Positions 48,924 through 58,693 of a stretch of 64,000 bases of DNA are shown here, piece by piece. The stretch comes from Cellulomonas persica (GTDB lineage Bacteria; Actinomycetota; Actinomycetes; Actinomycetales; Cellulomonadaceae). Under the pieces are notes generated by a model. It did not search any database. It was given only the letters and a program-made list of their open reading frames with translations, and was not told the DNA's origin. Within the stretch, counting starts at the first letter, position 1, and the number at the start of each line of letters is the position of its first letter. A program made the position numbers and the translations under genes. The stretch lies in NCBI RefSeq assembly GCF_007989825.1, contig NZ_BJUA01000007.1, positions 1 to 64,000 on the forward strand. Direction: 5' to 3'.

Positions 48924-50602
48924 ATCCGCTCCGGTGCGCTCACACCGAGCAGGCCGAGACCGTTCGCGAGCACCTGACGCGTGGCGTCGACCAGCCACAG
49001 GCGCGTGCGGTGCACGTCGGTGACGGGCTCGTCGCCCTGCGGCAGCACGTAGCGCTTCGCGTCGTACCACTTGTGGAAACCGCCCGCGAGCTCCTCGAGG
49101 TAGCGCGCGACGCGGTGCGGCTCGCGCAGGTTCGCGGCCTGCGCGACGACGCGCGGCAGCTGCGCGAGGTGGCCGAGCAGCACCGACTCGGTCTCGTGGT
49201 CGAGCACGCTCGCGTCGAAGCCGTCCTCGCGGCGCACGCCCGTCTCGGCCGCGTTGCGCCCGATCGCCGCGGTGCGCGCGTGCGCGTACTGCACGTAGAA
49301 CACCGGGTTCTCGTTGGTCGCCTTCGCGAGCAGGTCGAGGTCCAGGTCGATCGCCGAGTCGGTCGACGAGCGCGCGAGCGCGTACCGCGCCGCGTCGACG
49401 CCCACCGCGTCGACCAGGTCGTCGATCGTCACGACCGTGCCCGCACGCTTCGACATGCGCACCGGGGCGCCGTCCTTGACGAGGTTCACGAGCTGGCCGA
49501 TGAGGATCTCGAGGTGCACGTCCGGGTCGTCGCCGAACGCCGCCGCGACCGCCTTCATGCGCCCGACGTACCCGTGGTGGTCCGCGCCGAGCATCATCAC
49601 CACGCGGTCGAAGCCGCGCTCACGCTTGTCGAGGTAGTAGGCGATGTCGCCGGCGATGTAGGCGGCCTCGCCGTCCGACTTGATGATGACGCGGTCCTTG
49701 TCGTCACCGAACTCGGTGGTGCGCAGCCACGTGGCGCCGTCCTGGTCGAACACGTGCCCGAGCTCGCGCAGCCGTGCGACGGCGCGCTCGACCGCGCCGG
49801 ACTCGTGCAGCGAGTCCTCGTGGAAGTACACGTCGAAGTCCACGCCGAAGTCGTGCAGCGACTGCTTGATCTCGGCGAACATCAGGTCGACGCCGCGCGC
49901 GCGGAACGCCTCGACGGCCTCGTCGTCCGGCAGCGTGGCCGGGTCCGGCTCGCCCGCCGCGGCGGCGTCGGCCGTCACCTGCCCCGCGATGTCGGCGATG
50001 TACTGGCCGCCGTAGCCGTCCTCGGGCGCCTCCTCGCCGCGGGCGCGCGCCAGCAGCGAGCGCGCGAACCGGTCGATCTGAGCGCCGTGGTCGTTGAAGT
50101 AGTACTCGCGCGTGACCTCGGCACCGGCCGCCTGCAGCACGCGTGCGAGGCTGTCACCCACGGCCGCCCAGCGCACGCCACCGATGTGCAGCGGACCCGT
50201 CGGGTTGGCGGAGACGAACTCGAGGTTGACGCGGTGACCCGCCTCCGCGGTGTTGGTGCCGTACGTCGCGCCCTGCTCGACGATGCCGCGCGCGAGCTCG
50301 CCCGCCGCCGCGGCGTCGAGGCGGATGTTGAGGAAGCCGGGGCCCGCGACCTCGACCGACGCGACACCGTCGGTGCTGCTCAGCCGACGCGCGAGCTCCT
50401 CGGCGAAGGCCCGCGGGTTCGTCCCGGACTTCTTCGCGAGCTGCAGCGCGACGTTCGTCGCCCAGTCGCCGTGCTCTCGCTGGCGGGGTCGCTCGACGTG
50501 GACGGTCGCCGGGACGTCGGCGGGGTCGAGAGCGAACGTGCCGTCGGCGACGGCCGTCGCCAGGGCGGCCGCGATGGCCTGGGAGAGCTGGTCGGGAGTC
50601 AC
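48920..50602 (-). CDS. argS: Arginyl-tRNA synthetase
   Basis: 560 aa. Class I motifs: HIGG (about 137-140, after NPTGPL) and RMSKRAG (KMSKS equivalent, about 383). An N-terminal Add-1-type domain and a C-terminal anticodon-binding helical domain (ALYN-like end: [22 protein letters not shown], in part) complete the protein. GTG start. A tRNA-Arg(CCG) lies 2.2 kb away. Confidence 0.95.
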   Translation of the reverse strand: MTPDQLSQAIAAALATAVADGTFALDPADVPATVHVERPRQREHGDWATNVALQLAKKSGTNPRAFAEELARRLSSTDGVASVEVAGPGFLNIRLDAAAAGELARGIVEQGATYGTNTAEAGHRVNLEFVSANPTGPLHIGGVRWAAVGDSLARVLQAAGAEVTREYYFNDHGAQIDRFARSLLARARGEEAPEDGYGGQYIADIAGQVTADAAAAGEPDPATLPDDEAVEAFRARGVDLMFAEIKQSLHDFGVDFDVYFHEDSLHESGAVERAVARLRELGHVFDQDGATWLRTTEFGDDKDRVIIKSDGEAAYIAGDIAYYLDKRERGFDRVVMMLGADHHGYVGRMKAVAAAFGDDPDVHLEILIGQLVNLVKDGAPVRMSKRAGTVVTIDDLVDAVGVDAARYALARSSTDSAIDLDLDLLAKATNENPVFYVQYAHARTAAIGRNAAETGVRREDGFDASVLDHETESVLLGHLAQLPRVVAQAANLREPHRVARYLEELAGGFHKWYDAKRYVLPQGDEPVTDVHRTRLWLVDATRQVLANGLGLLGVSAPERM

Positions 50603-50631
50603 CGGTCAAGCGTAGGGGACCGCACGAGCCG

Positions 50632-51963
50632 TCACGGCGCGCCGTCCGGCCCGCCCACCTGTTCCCGCACCGGCTCGCGCACCTGCTCGCCGGCCCGTTC
50701 GTCGACCGGTTCGCCGGCCTGCTCGCCCAGCACCTGCGGCCGGCACGCGCGCCAGGCCGCGACGAGCAGCACGACGAGCAGGCCGAGCAGCACCAGCAGC
50801 GGTGCGTCCCAACTCCCGGTGGCGTCGTACAGCAGCCCCACGCCGATCGGCCCGAGCGCCGCGATCGCGTACCCGACGCCCTGCACCATGCCCGAGAGCA
50901 CGACCGCGAGCGCGGGCGTGGCCGTCCGCAGCCCGATCAGCGCGAGCAGGATCGGGAACGTGCTCGGCCCGATCCCGAGCAGCACCATCCAGACCGCCGT
51001 GCCGTGCGCGGGCGCGAGCAGCAGCCCCGCGTAACCCACGGCCCAGCACGCGACGAAGCCGACGACGAGCGGGAACGGCGAGCGCATGCGCGCGGTGAGC
51101 ACGGGGGCGACGAGCGACGCGGGCAGGCCCAGGATCGCGAACAGCGCGAGCCACCTGCCGCCGGCGTCGGTGCCGAGGCCCGCGTCGGCGAGCATCTCGG
51201 GCAGCCACGCGAACACCGTGTACGTCCCGAGCGAGTTCATCGCGAACGTCACGGCCATCGCCCACGCGAGCGGCGAGCGCCAGACCAGCCGCATCGCGCC
51301 GCCGCCCCCGGGCTGCGCGAGCACGCTCACGGCAGGGCCCGACGAGCGCCGGACGAGCTCGCGCAGGTGCGCACGCGCCGCCACCGACCGCACGATCACG
51401 ACGACCCACGGCACGGCCGCCGCGAGCCCGACCGCCGCCCACACCCCCACCGACCAGCGCCACCCCGCGGCCTGCGCGAGCGGCAGCGCCACGAGCGGCG
51501 GGACCGCGGTGCTCACCGACAGGCACACCGAGTAGGCGGCCGTGACCGGGCCGATCCGGTCCGGGAAGTAGCGCTTGACGAGGGGCGGCAGCAGCACGTT
51601 GCCCATGCCCATGCCCGCGAGCGCGAGCATCGACCACGCGAGGAACGCCGGTGCCGTCGTGGCGCCCGCCCGCAGCACCTCACCCGCGGCAGACAGGACG
51701 AGCGCGACGACCATCGTCGGCTCGAGCCCGAGGTGCCGCGCCACGGGCGTCGCGAGCGAGCCGAACAGCGCGAACGACAGCACGGGGATCGTGCCCAGGA
51801 GACCGATCTGCGCGGACGTGAGCGCGACGTCCGCGCGCATCACGTCGAGGATCGGCGAGACCGCCGCGACGGCGATACGCAGGTTCAGACCCACCAGGAC
51901 GATGCCGGCGAGCACGACGAGGCGGCCACGCCAGGGTGCGACCTCGGGGGCAGGACGCGTCAC
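50632..51963 (-). CDS. MFS transporter, CynX/NimT-like
   Basis: 443 aa with twelve membrane segments. Family marks: VLVGLNLRIAVAAVSPIL at helix 1 and GNVLLPPLVKRYFPDRIG in the middle, as in the cyanate/nitroimidazole-type subfamily. Its C-terminal tail has the repeat GEQAGEPVDERAGEQVREPV. Divergent from a GntR regulator, which probably controls it. Substrate unknown. GTG start 51963. Confidence 0.88.
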   Translation of the reverse strand: MTRPAPEVAPWRGRLVVLAGIVLVGLNLRIAVAAVSPILDVMRADVALTSAQIGLLGTIPVLSFALFGSLATPVARHLGLEPTMVVALVLSAAGEVLRAGATTAPAFLAWSMLALAGMGMGNVLLPPLVKRYFPDRIGPVTAAYSVCLSVSTAVPPLVALPLAQAAGWRWSVGVWAAVGLAAAVPWVVVIVRSVAARAHLRELVRRSSGPAVSVLAQPGGGGAMRLVWRSPLAWAMAVTFAMNSLGTYTVFAWLPEMLADAGLGTDAGGRWLALFAILGLPASLVAPVLTARMRSPFPLVVGFVACWAVGYAGLLLAPAHGTAVWMVLLGIGPSTFPILLALIGLRTATPALAVVLSGMVQGVGYAIAALGPIGVGLLYDATGSWDAPLLVLLGLLVVLLVAAWRACRPQVLGEQAGEPVDERAGEQVREPVREQVGGPDGAP

Positions 51964-52070
51964 GGCACTCCGCAGGGTGAAGGAAGGACGAGGGCCGTGA
52001 ACAGGTCTGGCGGGCGGATGCCTCGCTCGTGTTGACTGCACCGCATGCCTGCACACGGAGCGCCGCGCCG

Positions 52071-52727
52071 ATGACGCGACGGACCGGTCTGATCGATTCG
52101 ACCGTACAGGAGCTGCGCACGCGCATCACCAGCGGCCAGTGGCCCGTCGGGTCACGCATCCCGCCCGAGCCCCAGCTCGTCGAGCTGCTGGGCGTCGGCC
52201 GCAACACCGTCCGCGAGGCCGTGCAGGCGCTCGTCCACGCCGGGCTGCTCGAGCGCCGCCAGGGCTCGGGGACGTACGTGCTGACCTCCTCCGAGCTCGC
52301 CGCGTCCATGGGCCGGCAGATCGCCGACGCGCGTCAGCGCGACGTCGTCGAGGTGCGCCGCGCGCTCGAGATCGAGGCGGCCCGTCTGGCCGCGCGACGC
52401 CGGACCGCGCTCGACGCGGCCGCGCTGCTCGAGCGGCGCGACGAGCGCGCGACCGCCTACGTGTCGGGCGACCTGGACGCGATGGTCCAGACCGACCTCG
52501 CACTGCACCGCACGATCGTGCGCGCCGCGGGCAACCCCGTCCTGCTGTCGCTCTACGAGAACCTCATCGACGCGATCGGCGAGAACATCCGGTTCAACTT
52601 CGTCACGGACTACCACGGGCAGACCGCGCACGACACGCTCGTCGAGGCGATCGTCGCGGGCGACGCGACCAAGGCCGTCGCCGAGACCACCGCCTACCTG
52701 TCCGCCCTCCTGGGCGAACCCACCTGA
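52071..52727 (+). CDS. GntR-family regulator, FadR/FCD subgroup
   Basis: 218 aa. Winged helix-turn-helix (about 10-70: PQLVELLGVGRNTVREAVQA, LLERRQGSGTYV) and an all-helical FCD domain with likely metal or ligand His residues (DLALHRTIV, HGQTAHDTL). It is divergent from the MFS transporter, with a 107-base gap between the starts. Confidence 0.9.
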   Translation: MTRRTGLIDSTVQELRTRITSGQWPVGSRIPPEPQLVELLGVGRNTVREAVQALVHAGLLERRQGSGTYVLTSSELAASMGRQIADARQRDVVEVRRALEIEAARLAARRRTALDAAALLERRDERATAYVSGDLDAMVQTDLALHRTIVRAAGNPVLLSLYENLIDAIGENIRFNFVTDYHGQTAHDTLVEAIVAGDATKAVAETTAYLSALLGEPT

Positions 52728-52806
52728 GCCCCGCCCCGTCGTCGCGCGAGCAGAGGGGGCCGGTCCGGGCTGGTAGGCTCCCTGGCCGATGCATCCGTGC
52801 ATCCGA

Positions 52807-52882
52807 GCGCCCGTAGCTCAGCGGATAGAGCGTCTGCCTCCGGAGCAGAAGGTCGAAGGTTCGAATCCTTTCGGGCGCACCA
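52807..52882 (+). tRNA. tRNA-Arg (anticodon CCG)
   Basis: 76 bases. Acceptor stem GCGCCCG/CGGGCGC, D-arm GTAGCTCAGCGGATAGAGC, anticodon loop CTCCGGA (CCG), T-arm GGTTCGAATCC and encoded CCA. Reads CGG, a frequent codon in GC-rich genomes. A TAGGCT box (52774-52779) lies about 28 bases upstream. Confidence 0.97.
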
Positions 52883-52884
52883 CC

Positions 52885-52917
52885 GAGGGCCGTGCTGCAG
52901 CGAGCAGCACGGCCCTC
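52885..52917 (+). terminator. tRNA terminator
   Basis: Perfect 14-bp stem (52885-52898 with 52904-52917), loop AGCGA, starting two bases after the tRNA CCA end. Confidence 0.85.
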
Positions 52918-53062
52918 GTCGTCCCCTCCCCTGCCGTCTCGGCGGGAAGGACGAGCGTCGACCACGGACGGCGCACGCAGGGGGAGATCGCCACCTGGTC
53001 GCCAGTCCGCCGCGAGGTGGACACCGCGCGCGACCCACAGCCGGCTCGGCGACAGTGGGCAC

Positions 53063-53692
53063 ATGCTCGCCGACCTGCTGCCGACCGGGGTCGAGGTCGT
53101 CGAACGTCACGGGCCGCCCGTCACGGTCCCGCTGTTCGCCGACGAGGAGGCGGCCGTCCTCGACGCCGCGCCCGCGCGACGTGCGCAGTACGCCGCGGTC
53201 CGCGCGTGCGCGCGAGCGGCCATCGCCCGCCTGGGGGTGACCGACCTCGCCGTGCCGAGCGCACCCAACGGCGCTCCCGTGTGGCCGGGCGGCGTCGTCG
53301 GGAGCATGACGCATGGCGCCGCGTACCGCGCCGCGGCCGTGGGCCTGGCGCGCGACTGGGCGGGTATCGGGATCGACGTCGAGCCGCGAGCGCCGCTGCC
53401 GCCCGAGGTCGCCGCGCTCGTCCTGAGCGACGACGAGCGCGCGCCGCTCGACGACCTCGACCCGGGCTGGTGCGCGGACCGCGTGCTGCTGTGCGCCAAG
53501 GAGTCGGTCTACAAGGTCTGGTCGCCGCTGGTCGGGACCGGGCTCGGGTTCGACGAGGTGCAGGTGCACCTCGTGGGCGACGGCACCCTCGTCGCCCGAC
53601 TGCACCGCACGGGCCTGGGCGTCGACGTGCTGCACGGGCGCTGGGCCGCGCACGACGACCTGCTCGTCACGGCGGTCACGCTGCCACGGTGA
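53063..53692 (+). CDS. 4'-phosphopantetheinyl transferase, EntD-like
   Basis: 209 aa. Mg2+/CoA motifs GIGIDVEP (about 101) and CAKESVYKVW (about 144). It loads acyl- or peptidyl-carrier proteins; the EntD-type split suggests siderophore or other secondary-metabolite carriers, but no synthase is in the window. ATG 53063 is the start that keeps normal length. Confidence 0.9.
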   Translation: MLADLLPTGVEVVERHGPPVTVPLFADEEAAVLDAAPARRAQYAAVRACARAAIARLGVTDLAVPSAPNGAPVWPGGVVGSMTHGAAYRAAAVGLARDWAGIGIDVEPRAPLPPEVAALVLSDDERAPLDDLDPGWCADRVLLCAKESVYKVWSPLVGTGLGFDEVQVHLVGDGTLVARLHRTGLGVDVLHGRWAAHDDLLVTAVTLPR

Positions 53693-53809
53693 CCGCCTCG
53701 GCGCGGCGCGCAGCCTCGCGCAGGCCCGGACCTTGCCTTCGACCGCGAGTCACCACCGACGGCTGGGTAGTGTCGGCGTGTCACATCCCCGGCGGTCGAC
53801 GGAGGACCC

Positions 53810-55516
53810 GTGCATCACGTCGAGGTGTTCGTGCTCGCCGCGGCAGCGGTCCTCGTCGCGGCCTTCTCCCGCCGCCGGGGCTGGCCCGCACCGCTCGTCG
53901 TCGTCGCGATCGCGCTCGTCGTCTCGCTCGTGCCGGGCGTGCCGCGGTACGAGGTCGAGCCCGAGCTGCTGCTCGACTTCGTCCTTCCACCGCTGCTCTA
54001 CTCCGCCGCGCTGTCGTCGTCGTACCGCGACTTCCGGGCGCAGCTGAACTCGATCACGCGCCTCGGCGTCGGGCTCGTCCTGGTGACCGCGCTCGCGGTC
54101 GCGTGGGTGTTCTCCCTGCTCGACGACGTCTCGTTCGCCGCCGCGCTCGTGCTCGGCGCGGTCGTCGCGCCGCCGGACGCCGTCGCCGCCGCCGCGGTCG
54201 GGCGCCGGCTCGGGCTCCCCCGGCGCGTCATGACGCTGCTGTCGGGAGAGAGCCTCATCAACGACGCGACGTCGCTCACCCTCTACAAGGTCGCGCTCGC
54301 GGGCGTCGCGAGCGGCGCGTGGGCGCTCGGCGCCGGCCTGGCGACGTTCGCCATCGCGGTGCTCGCCGGGGTGGGCATCGGGCTGGTGCTCGCGCTCGTC
54401 GTGCACCAGGTCCGGCTGCGGCTCGACGACCCGGTGGTCGCGTCCGCGATCGGGCTCATGACGCCGTTCGCGGCGTACTGGGGCGCCGAGGCCGTCGCGG
54501 GCTCGGGCGTGCTCGCGGTCGTCGCCGCGGGCCTGTACCTCGGGCACACCTCGCCGCGCGCCGGCTACGCGACCCGCCTGTTCGAGGAGCCGATCTGGTC
54601 GACGCTCGACCTGGTCCTCGAGTCCTTCACCTTCGCGCTCATCGGCGTGCAGCTGCCGTGGGTGATCCGCGACGTCGTCGACTCCGACCAGGGCTTCGCG
54701 CACGGGCTGACGGTCTCGCTCGTCGTCCTGCTCGTCGCGCTGCTGGTGCGGCCCGTGTACGTCTTCGCGACCGCGTGGTTCGACAACATCCGCCTGCCCG
54801 GCTCGCACCGGCCCGAGCGCGACGCGCTCACCGGGCGCGAGTCCGCCGTCGTGTCGTGGGCGGGGATGCGCGGCGTCGTCACGCTCGCGGCCGCCGCCGC
54901 GATCCCGGCGACCATGGAGGGCGCGCCGTTCGAGCACCGCGCGACCATCCAGCTCGCCGCGTACACCGTCGCGCTCGGCACCCTGCTGCTGCAGGGCATG
55001 ACGCTGCCGTGGGTCATCACTCGGCTCGGCGTCGGCTCCGACCAGGAGGAGGCCGACGACGCCCGGCAGGAGGCCGCGATGCGCGTCGCGACGGGCGAGG
55101 CCGTGCAGGACTACGTCGAGCGCCAGCGGCCGCGGCTCGCGCAGAAGCTGGGCGACGAGAAGGCGCAGGAGGTCGTCGAGCGCCTGTCGGCCGCCTGGGG
55201 TGCGCGCGCCGCCGCCGCGGCGGTGATGCTCGACCCCGACAGCGCGGGTGAGCTCGGCGTGGACCTCGAGGCGGTGCGCGAGGCGACCGCCGCGCGCGGG
55301 CTGGGTGTGCTCGCGAGCGCCGGCAAGTCGTCCGCGGACGCGGGACGCCGCCTGCAGTCCGTGCGACGCGAGGTCATCGCCGCGCAGCGCGAGGTGCTCA
55401 TGCAGCACCGCGACGCGGGCGACCTCGACGAGGCCGTGATGCGTCGGATGATGCGCGAGCTCGACCTCGAGGAGGAGGCGCTCGCGTCCTCCTGGGTGAG
55501 CCGGCTGCGCGACTGA
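53810..55516 (+). CDS. Na+/H+ antiporter, CPA1 family
   Basis: 568 aa: about twelve membrane helices, then a cytoplasmic helical tail of about 170 residues. The ion-binding APPDAVAAAAVGRRL and LSGESLINDATSLTLYK segments are typical of NhaP-type exchangers. GTG start after GGAGGACCC. It likely expels Na+ or K+ to control pH and salt. Confidence 0.92.
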   Translation: MHHVEVFVLAAAAVLVAAFSRRRGWPAPLVVVAIALVVSLVPGVPRYEVEPELLLDFVLPPLLYSAALSSSYRDFRAQLNSITRLGVGLVLVTALAVAWVFSLLDDVSFAAALVLGAVVAPPDAVAAAAVGRRLGLPRRVMTLLSGESLINDATSLTLYKVALAGVASGAWALGAGLATFAIAVLAGVGIGLVLALVVHQVRLRLDDPVVASAIGLMTPFAAYWGAEAVAGSGVLAVVAAGLYLGHTSPRAGYATRLFEEPIWSTLDLVLESFTFALIGVQLPWVIRDVVDSDQGFAHGLTVSLVVLLVALLVRPVYVFATAWFDNIRLPGSHRPERDALTGRESAVVSWAGMRGVVTLAAAAAIPATMEGAPFEHRATIQLAAYTVALGTLLLQGMTLPWVITRLGVGSDQEEADDARQEAAMRVATGEAVQDYVERQRPRLAQKLGDEKAQEVVERLSAAWGARAAAAAVMLDPDSAGELGVDLEAVREATAARGLGVLASAGKSSADAGRRLQSVRREVIAAQREVLMQHRDAGDLDEAVMRRMMRELDLEEEALASSWVSRLRD

Positions 55517-55614
55517 GACGCCCGCTGAGGCAGGACCCAGGTCCCGTGGCGGGCTCGCGCGTGGCCAGCGGGATCACCCCTGGGACCTCTCAAGGACTTT
55601 CATCCCACCACTTC

Positions 55615-55626
55615 ACGAGCGCTCGT
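55615..55626. promoter_or_regulatory. Palindrome ACGAGCGCTCGT ahead of adhE
   Basis: Perfect 12-base palindrome 78 bases before the adhE start. It shares the core GAGCGCTC with the operator of the actinobacterial cellulase regulator CelR (LacI family). Whether it is used is untested. Confidence 0.3.
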
Positions 55627-55703
55627 CCATAGCGTCGAGGTGTCGGTTCGGACGGACTCCAGCCCCGCCCCTTCCACCGATTCCACCCGACCAGGGAGCA
55701 TCC

Positions 55704-58442
55704 GTGACCACCACCAGCACGCCCCGCCCCGCCAAGAGCCGCAAGGCCGACGCAGCGGCACCCGCACCCGCGCCGGCCCTTGCCGTGCAGTCCGACGAGC
55801 AGGTCCACGCCGCGATCGACGAGCTCGTCGCGAACGCCACCAAGGCGCTCGCCGAGTTCGAGTCGATGACGCAGGACGATGTCGACCGCTTCGTCAAGAA
55901 GGGCGCGGTCGCCGCGCTCGACCAGCACGGCCAGCTCGCGAAGCTCGCCGTCGAGGAGACCGGACGAGGGGTCTTCGAGGACAAGGCCGTCAAGAACATC
56001 TTCGCGTGCGAGCACGTGACGAACTCGATGGCGAACCTCAAGACCGTCGGCGTCATCCACGTCGACGAGCTCAACGGCATCACCGAGATCGCCGAGCCCG
56101 TGGGTGTCATCGCCGGCATCACGCCCGTGACCAACCCGACGTCGACCGCGATCTTCAAGTCGCTGATCTCGCTCAAGACGCGCAACCCGATCATCTTCGC
56201 GTTCCACCCGAACGCGCAGCAGTCGTCGATCGCCGCCGCGCGGATCGTGCGCGACGCCGCGATCGCCGCGGGCGCCCCCGAGCACTGCATCCAGTGGGTC
56301 GAGACCCCGTCGCTCACGGCGACGAGCGCGCTCATGAACCACCCGGGTGTCGCGACGATCCTGGCCACCGGCGGGAACGCGATGGTCAAGGCCGCGTACT
56401 CGTGCGGCAAGCCGGCCCTCGGCGTCGGCGCGGGCAACGTCCCCGCGTACGTCGAGAAGACCGCCAAGCTCGCGCGGGCCATCAACGACATCGTCCTGAG
56501 CAAGGCGTTCGACAACGGCGTGATCTGCGCGTCCGAGCAGGCCGCGATCATCGACGACGAGATCTACGACGCCTCGATGGCCGAGTTCGCCAAGCTGCAC
56601 GCGTACCGCACCACGCCGCAGGAGAAGGCCAAGCTCGAGCGCTTCATCTTCGGCGTCGAGGCCGGCGGCGAGAACTGCGCCGGTGCCAAGCTCAACCCGA
56701 ACGTCGTGGGCAAGTCGCCGGTGTGGATCGCCGAGCAGGCGGGCTTCACCGTCCCGGCCGACACGTCGATCATCCTGGCCGAGGTCTCCGGCGTCGGCCC
56801 CGACGAGCCGCTGACCCGCGAGAAGCTGTGCCCCGTCCTGGCGGTGCTGCGCGCGGGCTCGACCGAGGAGGGCTTCGCGCTCGCCGAGAAGATGGTCGAG
56901 TTCGACGGCCTCGGTCACTCCGCCGCGATCCACACGCGTGACGAGGCGCTCACGGTCGAGTACGGCAAGCGCGTCAAGGCCATCCGCGTCATCTGCAACG
57001 CGCCCTCGTCGCTCGGCGGCATCGGCGACATCTACAACGCCTTCATCCCCTCGCTGACCCTCGGTTGCGGCTCCTACGGCCACAACTCGGTCTCGAACAA
57101 CGTCTCGGCGGTGAACCTCATCAACGTCAAGCGCGTCGGTCGTCGGAACAACAACCTGCAGTGGTTCAAGGTCCCGGCGAAGACCTACTTCGAGCCCAAC
57201 GCGATCCGCTACCTCGCCGACATGGCCGGCATCGAGCGCGTCACCATCGTCACCGACACGACGATGACCGCCCTCGGCTTCGTCGACAAGGTCCTCGACG
57301 TGCTGCGCCGCCGCAACAACTCGGTGGCCGTGCAGATCATCGACGAGGTCGAGCCCGAGCCGTCGGTGCGCACCGTGCAGAAGGGCGCCGCGAACATGCG
57401 GCACTTCAAGCCGGACACGATCATCGCCCTCGGCGGTGGCTCGCCGATGGACGCCGCGAAGGTCATGTGGCTGCTGTACGAGCACCCGGAGATCGTCTTC
57501 TCCGACCTCAAGCAGAAGTTCTTCGACGTCCGCAAGCGCGCGTTCAAGTTCCCGGTCCTGGGCGACCTGGCCAAGCTCGTCTGCATCCCGACCACGTCGG
57601 GCACGGGCGCCGAGGTCACGCCGTTCGCGGTCATCTCCGACCCCGACGCCGGCAAGAAGTACCCGCTCGCGGACTACGCGCTGACCCCGACGGTCGCGAT
57701 CATCGACCCGGTCCTGACCTCGAAGATGCCGCGCTCGCTCGCCGCCGACTCGGGCTTCGACGCCCTGACGCACGCCACCGAGGCGTTCGTCGCGGTCTAC
57801 GCGAACGACTTCACCGACGGCATGGCGCTGCAGGCGATCCGCCTCATCTTCGACAACCTCGCGCAGTCCGTGAACGGCGACCCGGCCGACCCGGCCACGC
57901 AGGACGCGCGGGAGAAGATGCACAACGCGGGCACGATCGCCGGCATGGCGTTCGGCAACGCGTTCCTCGGGATCGTGCACGCGATGGCCCACGTCATCGG
58001 CTCGACGTACCACCTGGTGCACGGCCGGACGAACGCCACGCTGCTCCCCCACGTGATCCGCTACAACGGCACCGTCCCGACGAAGCTCACGAGCTGGCCC
58101 AAGTACGAGAGCTACGTCGCACCGGAGCGGTTCCAGCAGATCGCCCAGACGCTCGGTCTGCCGGCCGCGACGCCGGAGCAGGGCGTCGAGTCCTACGCCC
58201 TGGCGGTCGAGGCGCTGCGCGCGAAGGTCGGCATCCCGTCGTCCTTCCAGGCGCAGGGCGTCGACGAGCAGGAGTTCATGTCGCGTCTCGACGAGGTCGC
58301 CATGGGTGCCTACGAGGACCAGTGCGCCCCCGCCAACCCGCGCATGCCGATGATCGACGACATGAAGGACATCATGACCGCGGCCTACTACGGCACGTCG
58401 CTGGAGGACGTCCGAGGCCGCAAGAGCGGGCAGGAGGGCTGA
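55704..58442 (+). CDS. adhE: Bifunctional acetaldehyde-CoA/alcohol dehydrogenase
   Basis: 912 aa. An Ala/Pro/Lys-rich start (1-28) precedes the ALDH domain (to about 460) with the nucleophile Cys275 in NGVICASEQA. The iron-ADH domain (about 490-900) has GGGSPMDAAK and the iron-ligand region DSGFDALTHATEAFVA and HAMAHVIGSTYHLVHG. It turns acetyl-CoA into acetaldehyde and then ethanol, re-oxidising two NADH in anaerobic growth. AdhE forms long spirosomes. GTG start after AGGGAGC. A strong terminator follows. Confidence 0.96.
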   Translation: MTTTSTPRPAKSRKADAAAPAPAPALAVQSDEQVHAAIDELVANATKALAEFESMTQDDVDRFVKKGAVAALDQHGQLAKLAVEETGRGVFEDKAVKNIFACEHVTNSMANLKTVGVIHVDELNGITEIAEPVGVIAGITPVTNPTSTAIFKSLISLKTRNPIIFAFHPNAQQSSIAAARIVRDAAIAAGAPEHCIQWVETPSLTATSALMNHPGVATILATGGNAMVKAAYSCGKPALGVGAGNVPAYVEKTAKLARAINDIVLSKAFDNGVICASEQAAIIDDEIYDASMAEFAKLHAYRTTPQEKAKLERFIFGVEAGGENCAGAKLNPNVVGKSPVWIAEQAGFTVPADTSIILAEVSGVGPDEPLTREKLCPVLAVLRAGSTEEGFALAEKMVEFDGLGHSAAIHTRDEALTVEYGKRVKAIRVICNAPSSLGGIGDIYNAFIPSLTLGCGSYGHNSVSNNVSAVNLINVKRVGRRNNNLQWFKVPAKTYFEPNAIRYLADMAGIERVTIVTDTTMTALGFVDKVLDVLRRRNNSVAVQIIDEVEPEPSVRTVQKGAANMRHFKPDTIIALGGGSPMDAAKVMWLLYEHPEIVFSDLKQKFFDVRKRAFKFPVLGDLAKLVCIPTTSGTGAEVTPFAVISDPDAGKKYPLADYALTPTVAIIDPVLTSKMPRSLAADSGFDALTHATEAFVAVYANDFTDGMALQAIRLIFDNLAQSVNGDPADPATQDAREKMHNAGTIAGMAFGNAFLGIVHAMAHVIGSTYHLVHGRTNATLLPHVIRYNGTVPTKLTSWPKYESYVAPERFQQIAQTLGLPAATPEQGVESYALAVEALRAKVGIPSSFQAQGVDEQEFMSRLDEVAMGAYEDQCAPANPRMPMIDDMKDIMTAAYYGTSLEDVRGRKSGQEG

Positions 58443-58499
58443 CCACCTCCGGCGGGCTCCCGACCAGGCTGTAGCCGTCGGTAGAGCCCCGCCCGCTCC

Positions 58500-58538
58500 G
58501 ACGCCCCGTCCGGCTCATCCCTCGCCGGACGGGGCGTC
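58500..58538 (+). terminator. adhE terminator
   Basis: Perfect 15-bp stem (58500-58514 with 58524-58538), loop of nine, then CGACCTTTGT. Confidence 0.8.
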
Positions 58539-58693
58539 GACCTTTGTCCCCGGACCCCGGCGCCCGCTCCTGGCGCCCCGGGGCGTGCGCGACCCGGCGC
58601 ACCGGACCTGCCGCGCAGCGCGGCTCGGACGTTCGTCCACAGCCGCATGGAACCCACCCCAGCAGGGCGCCCGATATGGGTAGGTTCGCGGGC

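Noticed and set aside
52789..55251. 820-residue plus-strand frame running through the tRNA, PPTase and antiporter
   Set aside because: It crosses a tRNA gene and its terminator and is out of frame with two well-supported genes.
55615..55626. Rex redox-repressor site at adhE
   Set aside because: The region lacks the TTGTGAA/TTCACAA half sites; only an unrelated palindrome is present.
55590..58052. 820-residue open frame opposite adhE
   Set aside because: AdhE is certain from its motifs; the antisense frame is Arg/Asp/Val-rich noise.
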